Shown here one piece after another: positions 8,349 to 15,530 of a stretch of 32,336 bases of DNA. The stretch lies in assembly GCA_965365655.1 (NCBI GenBank), contig CBDUCN010000013.1, positions 1 through 32,336 of the forward strand, in the 5' to 3' direction. The stretch's first letter is position 1; every line of letters begins with the position of its first letter. The stretch is from JBFHNV01 sp965365655 (lineage in GTDB: Bacteria > Pseudomonadota > Gammaproteobacteria > HK1). Below the pieces are notes generated by a model, which worked only from the letters and a program-made list of their open reading frames with translations, did not search any database and was not told the DNA's origin. Both the position numbers and the translations under genes were made by a program.

Positions 8349-8520
8349 CCGTGGCACACGGCCGCGTCGGCCTGTCCCGCCCGCCCGTCGGGACGACGCG
8401 GCGGGGGGGCGGTGAGGAGCACCCGCACGAGGCCGGCTTCGGCACACGGTCACGACACCGGTCCCACCTGACGGGGCGACGCGTCGCGCGCGGCCATCGC
8501 GGCGTCGCGCCGCCTGACAC

Positions 8521-8536
8521 CGCGCGGCGCCGCGCG
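8521..8536. repeat. 16-bp perfect GC palindrome in the gap before the formate dehydrogenase genes
   Basis: CGCGCGGCGCCGCGCG reads identically on both strands. It sits in the 248-bp gap (8349–8596) between the CoA ligase and formate dehydrogenase genes. A short GACAAC triplication (about 8554–8578) and an AAGGAGG ribosome binding site follow. The palindrome could fold as a hairpin that lowers read-through or stabilises the downstream mRNA. No promoter is evident in the gap. Confidence 0.45.
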
Positions 8537-8596
8537 TGAGAGCATCCGCCGACGACAACGGCGACAACGACGACAACGAAAGGAGGAGCGGAGCCC

Positions 8597-10312
8597 ATGT
8601 CCGCCAGCCAGCAGCCGGGGAACACGACGATCACGCGCCTGCGCCATCCGGGCGCGGGCGGACGGCGCGGGCGCGCCACGCCGAAGGGCCGCCAGGTGGA
8701 TCCGCAGGCGCTCGACGCGGTGCGCGCGCTGCTCGGCGACGCGCCGCGCCGCCGCGACCTGCTGATCGAGTACCTGCACCTCGTCCAGGACGCCTGCAAC
8801 GGCATTCCCGCCGGGCACCTCGCCGCGCTCGCCGAGGAGATGCGCATCCCGCTCGCGGAGGCCTACGAGGTGGCGACCTTCTACGCCCACTTCGACGTGC
8901 TGGACGATGACGACGAGCCGCTGCCGCCGGTCACCGTGCGCGTGTGCGACAGCCTCACCTGCGAGATGATGGGTGCGCAGGCGCTGCTCGAGTCGCTGGC
9001 GCGCGAGGCGGGCCGCGAGTTCCGGGTGCTGCGCGCGCCGTGCATGGGCCGCTGCGACGCCGCGCCGGTCGCCGAGGTGGGTCACTGCCACGTCGAGCGC
9101 GCCGCGGCCGGCGACGTGCTCGCGCACGTGCGCGAGGGGCGCACCCACGCACGGGTTCCCGACTACCCGGATCTGGCCGCGTACCGGGCCGGCGGCGGCT
9201 ACTCGCTGCTCGCGGCGTGCGTCGCGGGGGAGCGCGGCGTGGACTCCGTGATCGACGCACTGGAGGGCTCCGGCCTGCGCGGTCTAGGCGGCGCCGGATT
9301 CCCGACCGGGCGCAAGTGGAGCATCGTTCGCGGCTTCCCCGGCCCGCGGCTGATGGCGGTGAACGCCGACGAGGGCGAGCCGGGCACGTTCAAGGACCGC
9401 CACTACCTGGAGAGCGATCCGCACCGCTTCCTGGAGGGCGTGCTCATCGCGGCCTGGGCGGTGGAGGCCGAGGCCGTGTACGTCTACCTGCGCGACGAGT
9501 ACCCGGCGGCGCGCGAGATCCTGACCCGAGAGATCGCGGCGCTGCAGGCGGCGGGCCTCGCCGCCCACACCCGCGTGGAGCTTCGCCGAGGCGCCGGCGC
9601 GTACATCTGCGGCGAGGAGTCGGCGATGATCGAGTCCATCGAGGGCAAGCGCGGGCTGCCGCGCCATCGCCCGCCGTATGTCGCCGAGGTCGGGGTGTTC
9701 GGCCGCCCGACCCTGGTGCAGAACGTCGAGACCCTGTTCTGGATCCGCGACATCGTCGAGAAGGGCGCCGAGTGGTTCTCGTCGCAGGGCCGCCACGGCG
9801 GCAAGGGTCTGCGCAGCTACTCGGTGTCCGGCCGCGTGAAGGAGCCGGGCGTGAAGCTCGCGCCGGCCGGCATCACCGCGCGTGAGCTGATCGACGAGTT
9901 CTGCGGCGGCATGGCCGAAGGGCACACGCTCAAGGGCTACCTGCCGGGCGGCGCGTCCGGCGGCATCCTGCCGGCCAGCATGGCGGACCTGCCGCTGGAC
10001 TTCGGGCGCCTCGAGGAGCACGGCTGCTTCGTCGGCTCCCACGCGGTGGTGATCCTCGGCGACGGCGACGACATGAAGGACGTCGCGGTGAACCTGCTGC
10101 GCTTCTTCGAGGACGAGAGCTGCGGGCAGTGCACGCCGTGCCGGGTCGGCACCGAGAAGGCGGTGAAGCTGATGAGCGTCGGCGCATGGGACACCGCGCT
10201 GCTGGCCGAGCTCGGCCGCGCGATGTCCGACGCCTCCATCTGCGGCCTGGGGCAGGCCGCGGCGAACCCCATCCGGTGCGTGATGAAGCACTTCCCGGAG
10301 GACATCTCATGA
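8597..10312 (+). CDS. NAD-dependent formate dehydrogenase, fused gamma-beta (NuoE-NuoF-like) subunit
   Basis: A 571-residue diaphorase subunit that passes electrons from the formate-oxidising subunit to NAD+. The N-terminal NuoE/FdsG-like domain (about 35–185) has the thioredoxin-type [2Fe-2S] ligands Cys117, Cys122, Cys149 and Cys153. The NuoF/FdsB-like part has GLGGAGFPTGRKW (from 229) and NADEGEPGTFKDR for FMN and NADH, GAGAYICGEESAMIESIEG, and a [4Fe-4S] site at Cys509, Cys512 and Cys515 with a later Cys in SICGLGQ. In Cupriavidus-type Fds these are two proteins (FdsG, FdsB); here they are one. Its stop overlaps the next start (ATGA), so the two subunits are co-translated. AAGGAGG supports ATG 8597. 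Confidence 0.92.
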   Translation: MSASQQPGNTTITRLRHPGAGGRRGRATPKGRQVDPQALDAVRALLGDAPRRRDLLIEYLHLVQDACNGIPAGHLAALAEEMRIPLAEAYEVATFYAHFDVLDDDDEPLPPVTVRVCDSLTCEMMGAQALLESLAREAGREFRVLRAPCMGRCDAAPVAEVGHCHVERAAAGDVLAHVREGRTHARVPDYPDLAAYRAGGGYSLLAACVAGERGVDSVIDALEGSGLRGLGGAGFPTGRKWSIVRGFPGPRLMAVNADEGEPGTFKDRHYLESDPHRFLEGVLIAAWAVEAEAVYVYLRDEYPAAREILTREIAALQAAGLAAHTRVELRRGAGAYICGEESAMIESIEGKRGLPRHRPPYVAEVGVFGRPTLVQNVETLFWIRDIVEKGAEWFSSQGRHGGKGLRSYSVSGRVKEPGVKLAPAGITARELIDEFCGGMAEGHTLKGYLPGGASGGILPASMADLPLDFGRLEEHGCFVGSHAVVILGDGDDMKDVAVNLLRFFEDESCGQCTPCRVGTEKAVKLMSVGAWDTALLAELGRAMSDASICGLGQAAANPIRCVMKHFPEDIS

Positions 10313-13074
10313 GCGAGACCATCCGCTTCACCCTGGACGGCCGCGCGATCGAGGCGCGCCCGGGCGAGACCATCTGGCAGGCCGCGCAGCGCCACGGCAC
10401 CGACATCCCGCACCTGTGCTTCTCGCCGGCGCCCGGCTACCGCGCCGACGGCAACTGCCGCGCGTGCATGGTCGAGATCGAGGGCGAGCGGGTGCTGGCC
10501 GCGTCGTGCATCCGCACCCCCACCGAGGGCATGACGGTGCACTCCGCGAGCGAGCGCGCCGCGACCGCGCGCGCGATGGTCATGGAGCTGCTGGTCGCCG
10601 ACCAGCCGCCGCGCGAGCAGGCTCACGAGCACGACTCGCGGCTGTGGCAGTGGGCAGGGCGCATGCACGTCGAGAGCAGCCGCTTCCCGGCGCGCGCGGC
10701 GCCCGCGCCGGACGCGAGCCACCGCGCGATGCGCGTGAACCTGGACGCGTGCATCCACTGCAACCTCTGCGTGCGCGCGTGCCGCGAGGTGCAGGTGAAC
10801 GACGTGATCGGCATGGCGTACCGCGGCGCCGGATCGAAGATCGTGTTCGACTTCGACGACCCGATGGGCGAGAGCACCTGCGTCGCGTGCGGCGAGTGCG
10901 TGCAGGCCTGCCCCACCGGCGCGCTGATGGAGGCGACGCGGGTCGACGAGCGCGGCGTGGACCGCCGCATCCCGGTGGAGGAGACCCACAGCGTGTGCCC
11001 GTACTGCGGCGTGGGCTGCCAGATCACGTACCAGACACACGATGGTGCGATCGTCGCGGTGCAGGGCCGCGACGGGCCGGGCAATCGCAACCGGCTGTGC
11101 GTGAAGGGGCGCTTCGGCTTCGACTACGTGCGCCACCCGCACCGCCTCACCACGCCGCTGATCCGTCGCGACGGCGCGCCGAAGGGCGCCGGCGAGCAGG
11201 TGGACCCGGGCAATCCGCTGAGCCACTTCCGCGAGGCCACGTGGGAGGAGGCGCTCGAGCGTGCGGCGTCGGGACTGAAGGCCATCCGCGAGCGCGACGG
11301 CGGCGGCGCGCTCGCGGGCTTCGGCTCCGCGAAGTGCTCGAACGAGGAGGCGTACCTGTTCCAGAAGCTGGTGCGCACCGGCTTCGGCACCAACAACGTC
11401 GATCACTGCACCCGGCTGTGCCACGCGTCCTCGGTCGCCGCGCTGCTCGAGGGCATCGGCTCCGGCGCGGTGACCGCGCCGTTCACCGCGGCCGCCGACG
11501 CGGACGTGATCATCGTCATCGGCGCGAACCCCACCGAGAACCACCCCGTCGCGGCCACCTTCTTCAAGCAGGCCGCGAAGACGAAGACCCTGATCGTGAT
11601 GGACCCGCGTGGCCAGGCGCTTCGCCGCCACGCGACCCACATGCTGCAGTTCCGCCCCGGCACCGACGTCGCGCTGCTCAACGCGCTGCTGAACGTGATC
11701 GTGACCGAGGAGCTCTACGACCGTCAGTACGTGCAGGCCAACACCCACGGCTTCGACGCGCTGAAGAAGCACGTCCAGGACTTCACGCCGGAGGCGATGG
11801 CGCCGGTGTGCGGCATCGACGCCGATACGCTGCGCACCGTGGCGCGCACCTATGCGCAGGCCGAGCGCGGCATCGTGTTCTGGGGCATGGGCGTGTCGCA
11901 GCACGTGCACGGCACCGACAACGCGCGCTGCCTGATCGCGCTGTCGCTGATCACCGGGCACGTCGGCCGCCCGGGCACCGGCCTGCACCCGCTGCGCGGG
12001 CAGAACAACGTGCAGGGCGCCTCCGACGCGGGCCTGATCCCGATGGTGTTTCCCGACTACCAGTCGGTGGAGATCGACGACATCCGCAGGCGCTTCGAGG
12101 ACTTCTGGGGCGCGCCGCTGGATCCGCAGCGCGGCCTCACGGTGGTCGAGATCATGGACGCGGTGCACGCGGGCCGCATCAAGGGCATGTACGTGATGGG
12201 CGAGAACCCGGCGATGTCCGACCCGGACGCGGTGCACGCCCGCGAGGCGCTCGCGAGCCTCGAGCACCTGGTGGTGCAGGACATCTTCCTCACCGAGACG
12301 GCGTGGCACGCCGACGTCGTGCTGCCCGCGTCGGCGTGGCCCGAGAAGGACGGCACGGTCACGAACAGCAACCGCCAGGTGCAGCGCGGGCGCAAGGCGC
12401 TGCCGCTGCCGGGCGAGGCCCGCGAGGACTGGTGGATCACCACGCAGATGGCGCGCGGCCTGGGGCTCGCGTGGGACTACGCGGGGCCCGCCGACGTGTT
12501 CGCGGAGATGAGCCAGGTGATGCCGTCGCTGGCCAACATCTCGTGGCAGCGCCTGGCCGACGAGAGCGCGGTGACCTATCCGTGCGACGCGCCGGACCGC
12601 CCCGGAAACGACATCGTGTTCGGCGACGGCTTCCCGACCCCGGACCGGCGCGCGAAGCTGGTGCCGGCCAGCATCGTGCCTCCCGACGAGCAGCCGGACG
12701 ACGACTTCCCGATGGTGCTCACCACCGGGCGCCAGCTCGAGCACTGGCACACCGGCGCGATGACGCGGCGCGCGAGCGTGCTCGACGCGCTCGAGCCGGA
12801 AGCGGTCGCGAGCCTGTCCTCGCGCGACCTGGTGCGCCTCGGGGTCAGCCCCGGTGACCCGGTCCGGGTCGTGACGCGGCGCGGCGCGATCGAGCTTCGC
12901 GCCAGGGTCGACGGCGCGATCCCGGAGGGGGTGGTGTTCGTGCCGTTCTGCTACGCCGAGGCCGCGGCCAACACGCTGACGAATCCCGCGCTGGACCCGT
13001 TCGGGAAGATCCCGGAGTTCAAGTACTGCGCGGCGCGGATCGAGCCGGGCGCGGGCGGCGGCGCCGCGGACTGA
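10309..13074 (+). CDS. Formate dehydrogenase alpha subunit (molybdopterin, Fe-S)
   Basis: A 921-residue catalytic subunit oxidising formate to CO2. In order: N-terminal [2Fe-2S] domain (CxxxxxxxxxxNCRAC type), a His/Cys-rich segment, two [4Fe-4S] ferredoxin motifs (CIHCNLCVRACR; CVACGECVQACP), the Fe4S4 domain of the molybdopterin family (CPYCGVGC...LCVKGRFG), and the bis-MGD domains through the C-terminus. The Mo/W ligand is Cys371, followed by the catalytic His372, in HCTRLCHASSV; selenocysteine-using relatives have Sec there. No Tat signal is present, so it is cytoplasmic, matching an NAD-linked enzyme with the upstream diaphorase subunit. No fdsC (fdhD) chaperone or fdsD gene follows. Start ATG 10309 overlaps the upstream stop. 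Confidence 0.94.
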   Translation: MSETIRFTLDGRAIEARPGETIWQAAQRHGTDIPHLCFSPAPGYRADGNCRACMVEIEGERVLAASCIRTPTEGMTVHSASERAATARAMVMELLVADQPPREQAHEHDSRLWQWAGRMHVESSRFPARAAPAPDASHRAMRVNLDACIHCNLCVRACREVQVNDVIGMAYRGAGSKIVFDFDDPMGESTCVACGECVQACPTGALMEATRVDERGVDRRIPVEETHSVCPYCGVGCQITYQTHDGAIVAVQGRDGPGNRNRLCVKGRFGFDYVRHPHRLTTPLIRRDGAPKGAGEQVDPGNPLSHFREATWEEALERAASGLKAIRERDGGGALAGFGSAKCSNEEAYLFQKLVRTGFGTNNVDHCTRLCHASSVAALLEGIGSGAVTAPFTAAADADVIIVIGANPTENHPVAATFFKQAAKTKTLIVMDPRGQALRRHATHMLQFRPGTDVALLNALLNVIVTEELYDRQYVQANTHGFDALKKHVQDFTPEAMAPVCGIDADTLRTVARTYAQAERGIVFWGMGVSQHVHGTDNARCLIALSLITGHVGRPGTGLHPLRGQNNVQGASDAGLIPMVFPDYQSVEIDDIRRRFEDFWGAPLDPQRGLTVVEIMDAVHAGRIKGMYVMGENPAMSDPDAVHAREALASLEHLVVQDIFLTETAWHADVVLPASAWPEKDGTVTNSNRQVQRGRKALPLPGEAREDWWITTQMARGLGLAWDYAGPADVFAEMSQVMPSLANISWQRLADESAVTYPCDAPDRPGNDIVFGDGFPTPDRRAKLVPASIVPPDEQPDDDFPMVLTTGRQLEHWHTGAMTRRASVLDALEPEAVASLSSRDLVRLGVSPGDPVRVVTRRGAIELRARVDGAIPEGVVFVPFCYAEAAANTLTNPALDPFGKIPEFKYCAARIEPGAGGGAAD

Positions 13075-13173
13075 ACGCGGTGCCGGCTGCGCGCGTCGCG
13101 ATGCAGCGGGGCCTGCCGGCTCGCGCGGGTTGGTAGACTCCGGGCGCCCGCGCGCAACGGTACCGACGGCGCT

Positions 13174-13196
13174 GCGCGCCGCGAATCGCGGCGCGC
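13174..13196. repeat. Perfect 11-bp inverted repeat before the CoA-transferase gene
   Basis: GCGCGCCGCGA (13174–13184) and TCGCGGCGCGC (13186–13196) are perfect inverted repeats separated by one base. They lie in the 206-bp gap (13075–13280) after the formate dehydrogenase genes. No T-run follows. It may be an attenuator or mRNA-processing hairpin that separates expression of the CoA-transferase from the upstream genes. A TAGACT at 13134–13139 resembles a –10 box but lacks a clear –35. Confidence 0.5.
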
Positions 13197-13280
13197 CGTG
13201 GACAGCGCGCGCCATCGGCGGCGTGCCGCGAACGCCGCCCCGCGGGTCGCGGCTCCAGACACGAAACCGAGGAACACTCG

Positions 13281-14504
13281 ATGCAAGGACACGAAGGCGC
13301 TCTCTCCGGGGTCACGGTGGTGGATCTCACCCGGGTGCTGGCCGGCCCCTACTGCACCCAGCTGCTGGGCGACCTGGGCGCGGACGTGATCAAGATCGAG
13401 CGCCCGGGCAAGGGCGACGACACCCGGGGCTTCGCGCCGCCCTTCGTGCGCGACGGCGACGGCAACGTCACCAGCGAGAGCGCGTACTTCATGAGCGCGA
13501 ACCGCAACAAGCGCTCGGTGGCGGTGGACCTCACGAAGCCCGAGGGGCAGGCGCTGGTGCGGCGCCTCGTCGGCAAGGCCGACGTGCTGGTCGAGAACTT
13601 CAAGACCGGCAACCTCGCGAAGTACGGGCTCGGCTACGACGACCTCAAGGACGAGCACCCGGGGCTGGTCTACTGCTCCATCACCGGCTTCGGGCAGACC
13701 GGTCCCTACGCCAGCCGTCCCGGCTACGACTTCCTGGTGCAGGGCATGGGTGGGATCATGAGCATCACCGGAGAGCCCGATGGCGAGCCGCAGAAGGTCG
13801 GCGTGCCCATCGCCGACATCATGGCGGGGATGTTCGCGGCGGTGGCCGTGAACGCGGCGCTTCGCCATGCCGCGGTCACCGGGAAGGGGCAGTACATCGA
13901 CATCGGCATGCTGGACACCCAGGTGGCCTGGCTGGTTAACCAGGGCATGAACTTCCTGCACTCCGGCAAGGCCGAGCGCCTCGGCAACGCCCACCCGAAC
14001 ATCGTGCCGTACCAGGTCTTCCCGACCGCGGACGGCCACATCGTGCTGGCGATCGGCAACGACACCCAGTTCCGCACCTTCTGCACCTTCGCCGGCGTGC
14101 CGGAGCTGGCCGACGACCCGATGTTCGCGACCAACGCCTCGCGGGTCGCGAACCGCGACACGGTGGTGTCGCGGGTGCGCGAGATCGTCGAGAAGAAGCC
14201 CTCCGCACACTGGCTGGAGGGGCTGGAACGGCTGAAGATCGGCTGCGGCCCGATCAACACGCTGGACCAGGTGTTCACGGACCCGCACGTGATCGCGCGC
14301 GAGATGGTCAAGCAGGTGCCGCACCCGCTGGCGGGACCCGAGGGCGTGTCCATCATCGCGAGCCCGCTCAGGCTCTCGGGCACGCCGGTCACCTATCGCC
14401 ATCATCCGCCGCTGCTGGGCGAGCAGACCGACGAGGTGCTGCGCGAGGTGCTCGGGATGGACGACGCGGAGCTGGCGAGCCTGCGCGCGTCGGGAACGAT
14501 CTGA
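13281..14504 (+). CDS. Class III (CaiB/BaiF) CoA-transferase, formyl/succinyl-CoA transferase-like
   Basis: A 407-residue member of the family that moves CoA between carboxylic acids through acyl-Asp anhydride intermediates. Landmarks: GVTVVDLTRVLAGPYCTQLLG at the N-terminus, GADVIKIERP, NRNKRSVAVDL, the catalytic Asp179 in IADIMAG, and the C-terminal PLLGEQTDEVL. It lacks the Gly-rich loop (GGGGQ type) that formyl-CoA:oxalate CoA-transferase uses near the active site. It therefore resembles the succinyl-CoA:dicarboxylate branch more than classical Frc. In this operon it most likely activates the imported acid using formyl-CoA or succinyl-CoA as donor. GAGGAA lies just before ATG 13281. The family assignment is certain; donor and acceptor are open. 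Confidence 0.93.
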   Translation: MQGHEGALSGVTVVDLTRVLAGPYCTQLLGDLGADVIKIERPGKGDDTRGFAPPFVRDGDGNVTSESAYFMSANRNKRSVAVDLTKPEGQALVRRLVGKADVLVENFKTGNLAKYGLGYDDLKDEHPGLVYCSITGFGQTGPYASRPGYDFLVQGMGGIMSITGEPDGEPQKVGVPIADIMAGMFAAVAVNAALRHAAVTGKGQYIDIGMLDTQVAWLVNQGMNFLHSGKAERLGNAHPNIVPYQVFPTADGHIVLAIGNDTQFRTFCTFAGVPELADDPMFATNASRVANRDTVVSRVREIVEKKPSAHWLEGLERLKIGCGPINTLDQVFTDPHVIAREMVKQVPHPLAGPEGVSIIASPLRLSGTPVTYRHHPPLLGEQTDEVLREVLGMDDAELASLRASGTI

Positions 14505-14529
14505 TCGGCGCGGCACGGAGGGCGCGCCG

Positions 14530-15339
14530 ATGAGGGGGCTGGACCACGCGGTGCACGTCGTGCGCGACCTCGCAGCGGCGAGGGCGCGCTACGATGCGCT
14601 GGGTTTCACGACGACGCCGCCGGCGATGCATCCGTGGGGCACCGCCAACTCGCTGGTGCAGCTCGACGGCAGCTTCATCGAGATCCTGTCCGTGGAGCAC
14701 CCGGATCGCATCGCGGCGCCGGGCGCCGGCGAGTTCTCCTTCGGCGGCTTCAACCGCGACTTCGTCGCGCGCCGCGAGGGGATGTCGATGATGGTGTTCT
14801 CCAGCGACGACGCGGCGGCGGACCTCGCGCGCTGGCGCGAGCAGGGTCTCACGACCTGGGCGCCGTTCGACTTCTCCCGCCGCGCGACCCTGCCCGGGGG
14901 CGAGGAGGTCACGGTCGCGTTCAGCCTCGCCTTCGTGACCGACGCGGCGATGCCCGACGCGGCGTGGTTCGTGTGCCAGCAGCACCACCCGCAGCACTTC
15001 TGGAAGCCCGAGTACCAGCGCCATGCCAACGCCGCGGTGCGCATGTCGTGCGTGTGGCTGCAGTGCGACGAGCCCGCCCGGCACGCGGATTTCCTGGCGC
15101 GGCTGTTCAGCGAGGGACGGGTGGACGCGGAGGACGGCGGCGTCACCCTGTCGCTGCCGCGCGGGCGGGTCGCGCTGCGCACGCCGGCCGCGCTGGCCCG
15201 GCGCTTCCCGGGCGCGGCCCTGCCGCCATCGGCGCGCGGGCCGGCCTTCGCGGCGGTGAGCGTGGACACCACCGGCGGCGGCGCGCCGTCGATCAGCGAG
15301 GTGGCCGGTCTGATCGTGGAGCGCGTGCCGCAACGCTGA
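14530..15339 (+). CDS. Glyoxalase-like (VOC superfamily) protein
   Basis: A 269-residue protein starting RGLDHAVHVVRDLAAARARYDALGF, a typical first VOC beta-alpha-beta unit with the putative metal ligand His6 (LDHAV). The matching Glu is in SFIEIL. A second VOC-like half follows after about residue 125 (HHPQHFWKPEYQRHANAA). The layout resembles the Glyoxalase_3 family (PF13468), whose function is not established. It starts 25 bp after the CoA-transferase stop and closes the rightward operon. It might process or detoxify an aldehyde or thiohemiacetal formed in the pathway, but this is inference from position only. Confidence 0.82.
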   Translation: MRGLDHAVHVVRDLAAARARYDALGFTTTPPAMHPWGTANSLVQLDGSFIEILSVEHPDRIAAPGAGEFSFGGFNRDFVARREGMSMMVFSSDDAAADLARWREQGLTTWAPFDFSRRATLPGGEEVTVAFSLAFVTDAAMPDAAWFVCQQHHPQHFWKPEYQRHANAAVRMSCVWLQCDEPARHADFLARLFSEGRVDAEDGGVTLSLPRGRVALRTPAALARRFPGAALPPSARGPAFAAVSVDTTGGGAPSISEVAGLIVERVPQR

Positions 15340-15370
15340 GCGGGGCGCCCGCGCCGGGTCCGCACGCCCC

Positions 15371-15480
15371 TGACAGGCTGTTCGAATTCGACGTCCTGTC
15401 GAATTTCGACTCGCTTCGCGCAAGACGCGGTCTCCCGCTCGCTCCATGGATCAATCACTTGCGTGTTTGATCCATGCCGG
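15371..15480. repeat. Dispersed structured element, copy 1
   Basis: This AT-richer segment between convergent genes aligns with 20162–20285. About 52 of 70 positions are identical outside one loop, including TGACnGGCTG, GTCGAA, CGCTTCGCG, GGTCT and CCATG. It can fold into stem 1, GACAGG (15372–15377) with CCTGTC (15395–15400); stem 2, AGAC with GTCT (15423–15433); and stem 3, CATGGATCAA (15445–15454) with TTGATCCATG (15467–15476), a perfect 10-bp stem. An alternative stem AATTCGAC/GTCGAATT (15385–15405) competes with stem 1. It could act as a bidirectional terminator, a REP-like repeat or a structured RNA. Confidence 0.6.
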
Positions 15481-15501
15481 CACATCCCCGTCCCGGGCGC
15501 A

Positions 15502-15522
15502 GGCTGTCGAGAATCGACAGCC
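15502..15522. terminator. Perfect 9-bp hairpin after the adaptor gene
   Basis: GGCTGTCGA and TCGACAGCC flank a GAA loop, 9 bp beyond the stop of the leftward adaptor gene and about 160 bp beyond the stop of the rightward VOC gene. No T-run is present, so it is terminator-like rather than a classical intrinsic terminator. Confidence 0.45.
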
Positions 15523-15530
15523 CGCGGACT

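Noticed and set aside
8351..8368. Possible sigma-54 promoter (TGGCAC) after the CoA ligase genes
   Set aside because: The –12 GC is not at the required ten-base spacing from the GG.
8551..8579. GACAAC triplication as a regulatory repeat
   Set aside because: It is short, sits immediately before the ribosome binding site and can be explained by simple-sequence drift.
11404..11427. Selenocysteine in the formate dehydrogenase alpha subunit
   Set aside because: The active-site codon at 11419–11421 is TGC (Cys), and there is no in-frame TGA.
9937..13215. A 1092-codon open frame on the minus strand
   Set aside because: It is the mirror of the formate dehydrogenase genes, whose cofactor motifs are on the plus strand. 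Composition is Arg/His/Ala-rich with no domain.
15371..15522. CRISPR array
   Set aside because: The repeats here are inverted hairpins, not regularly spaced direct repeats with unique spacers, and no cas gene is present.
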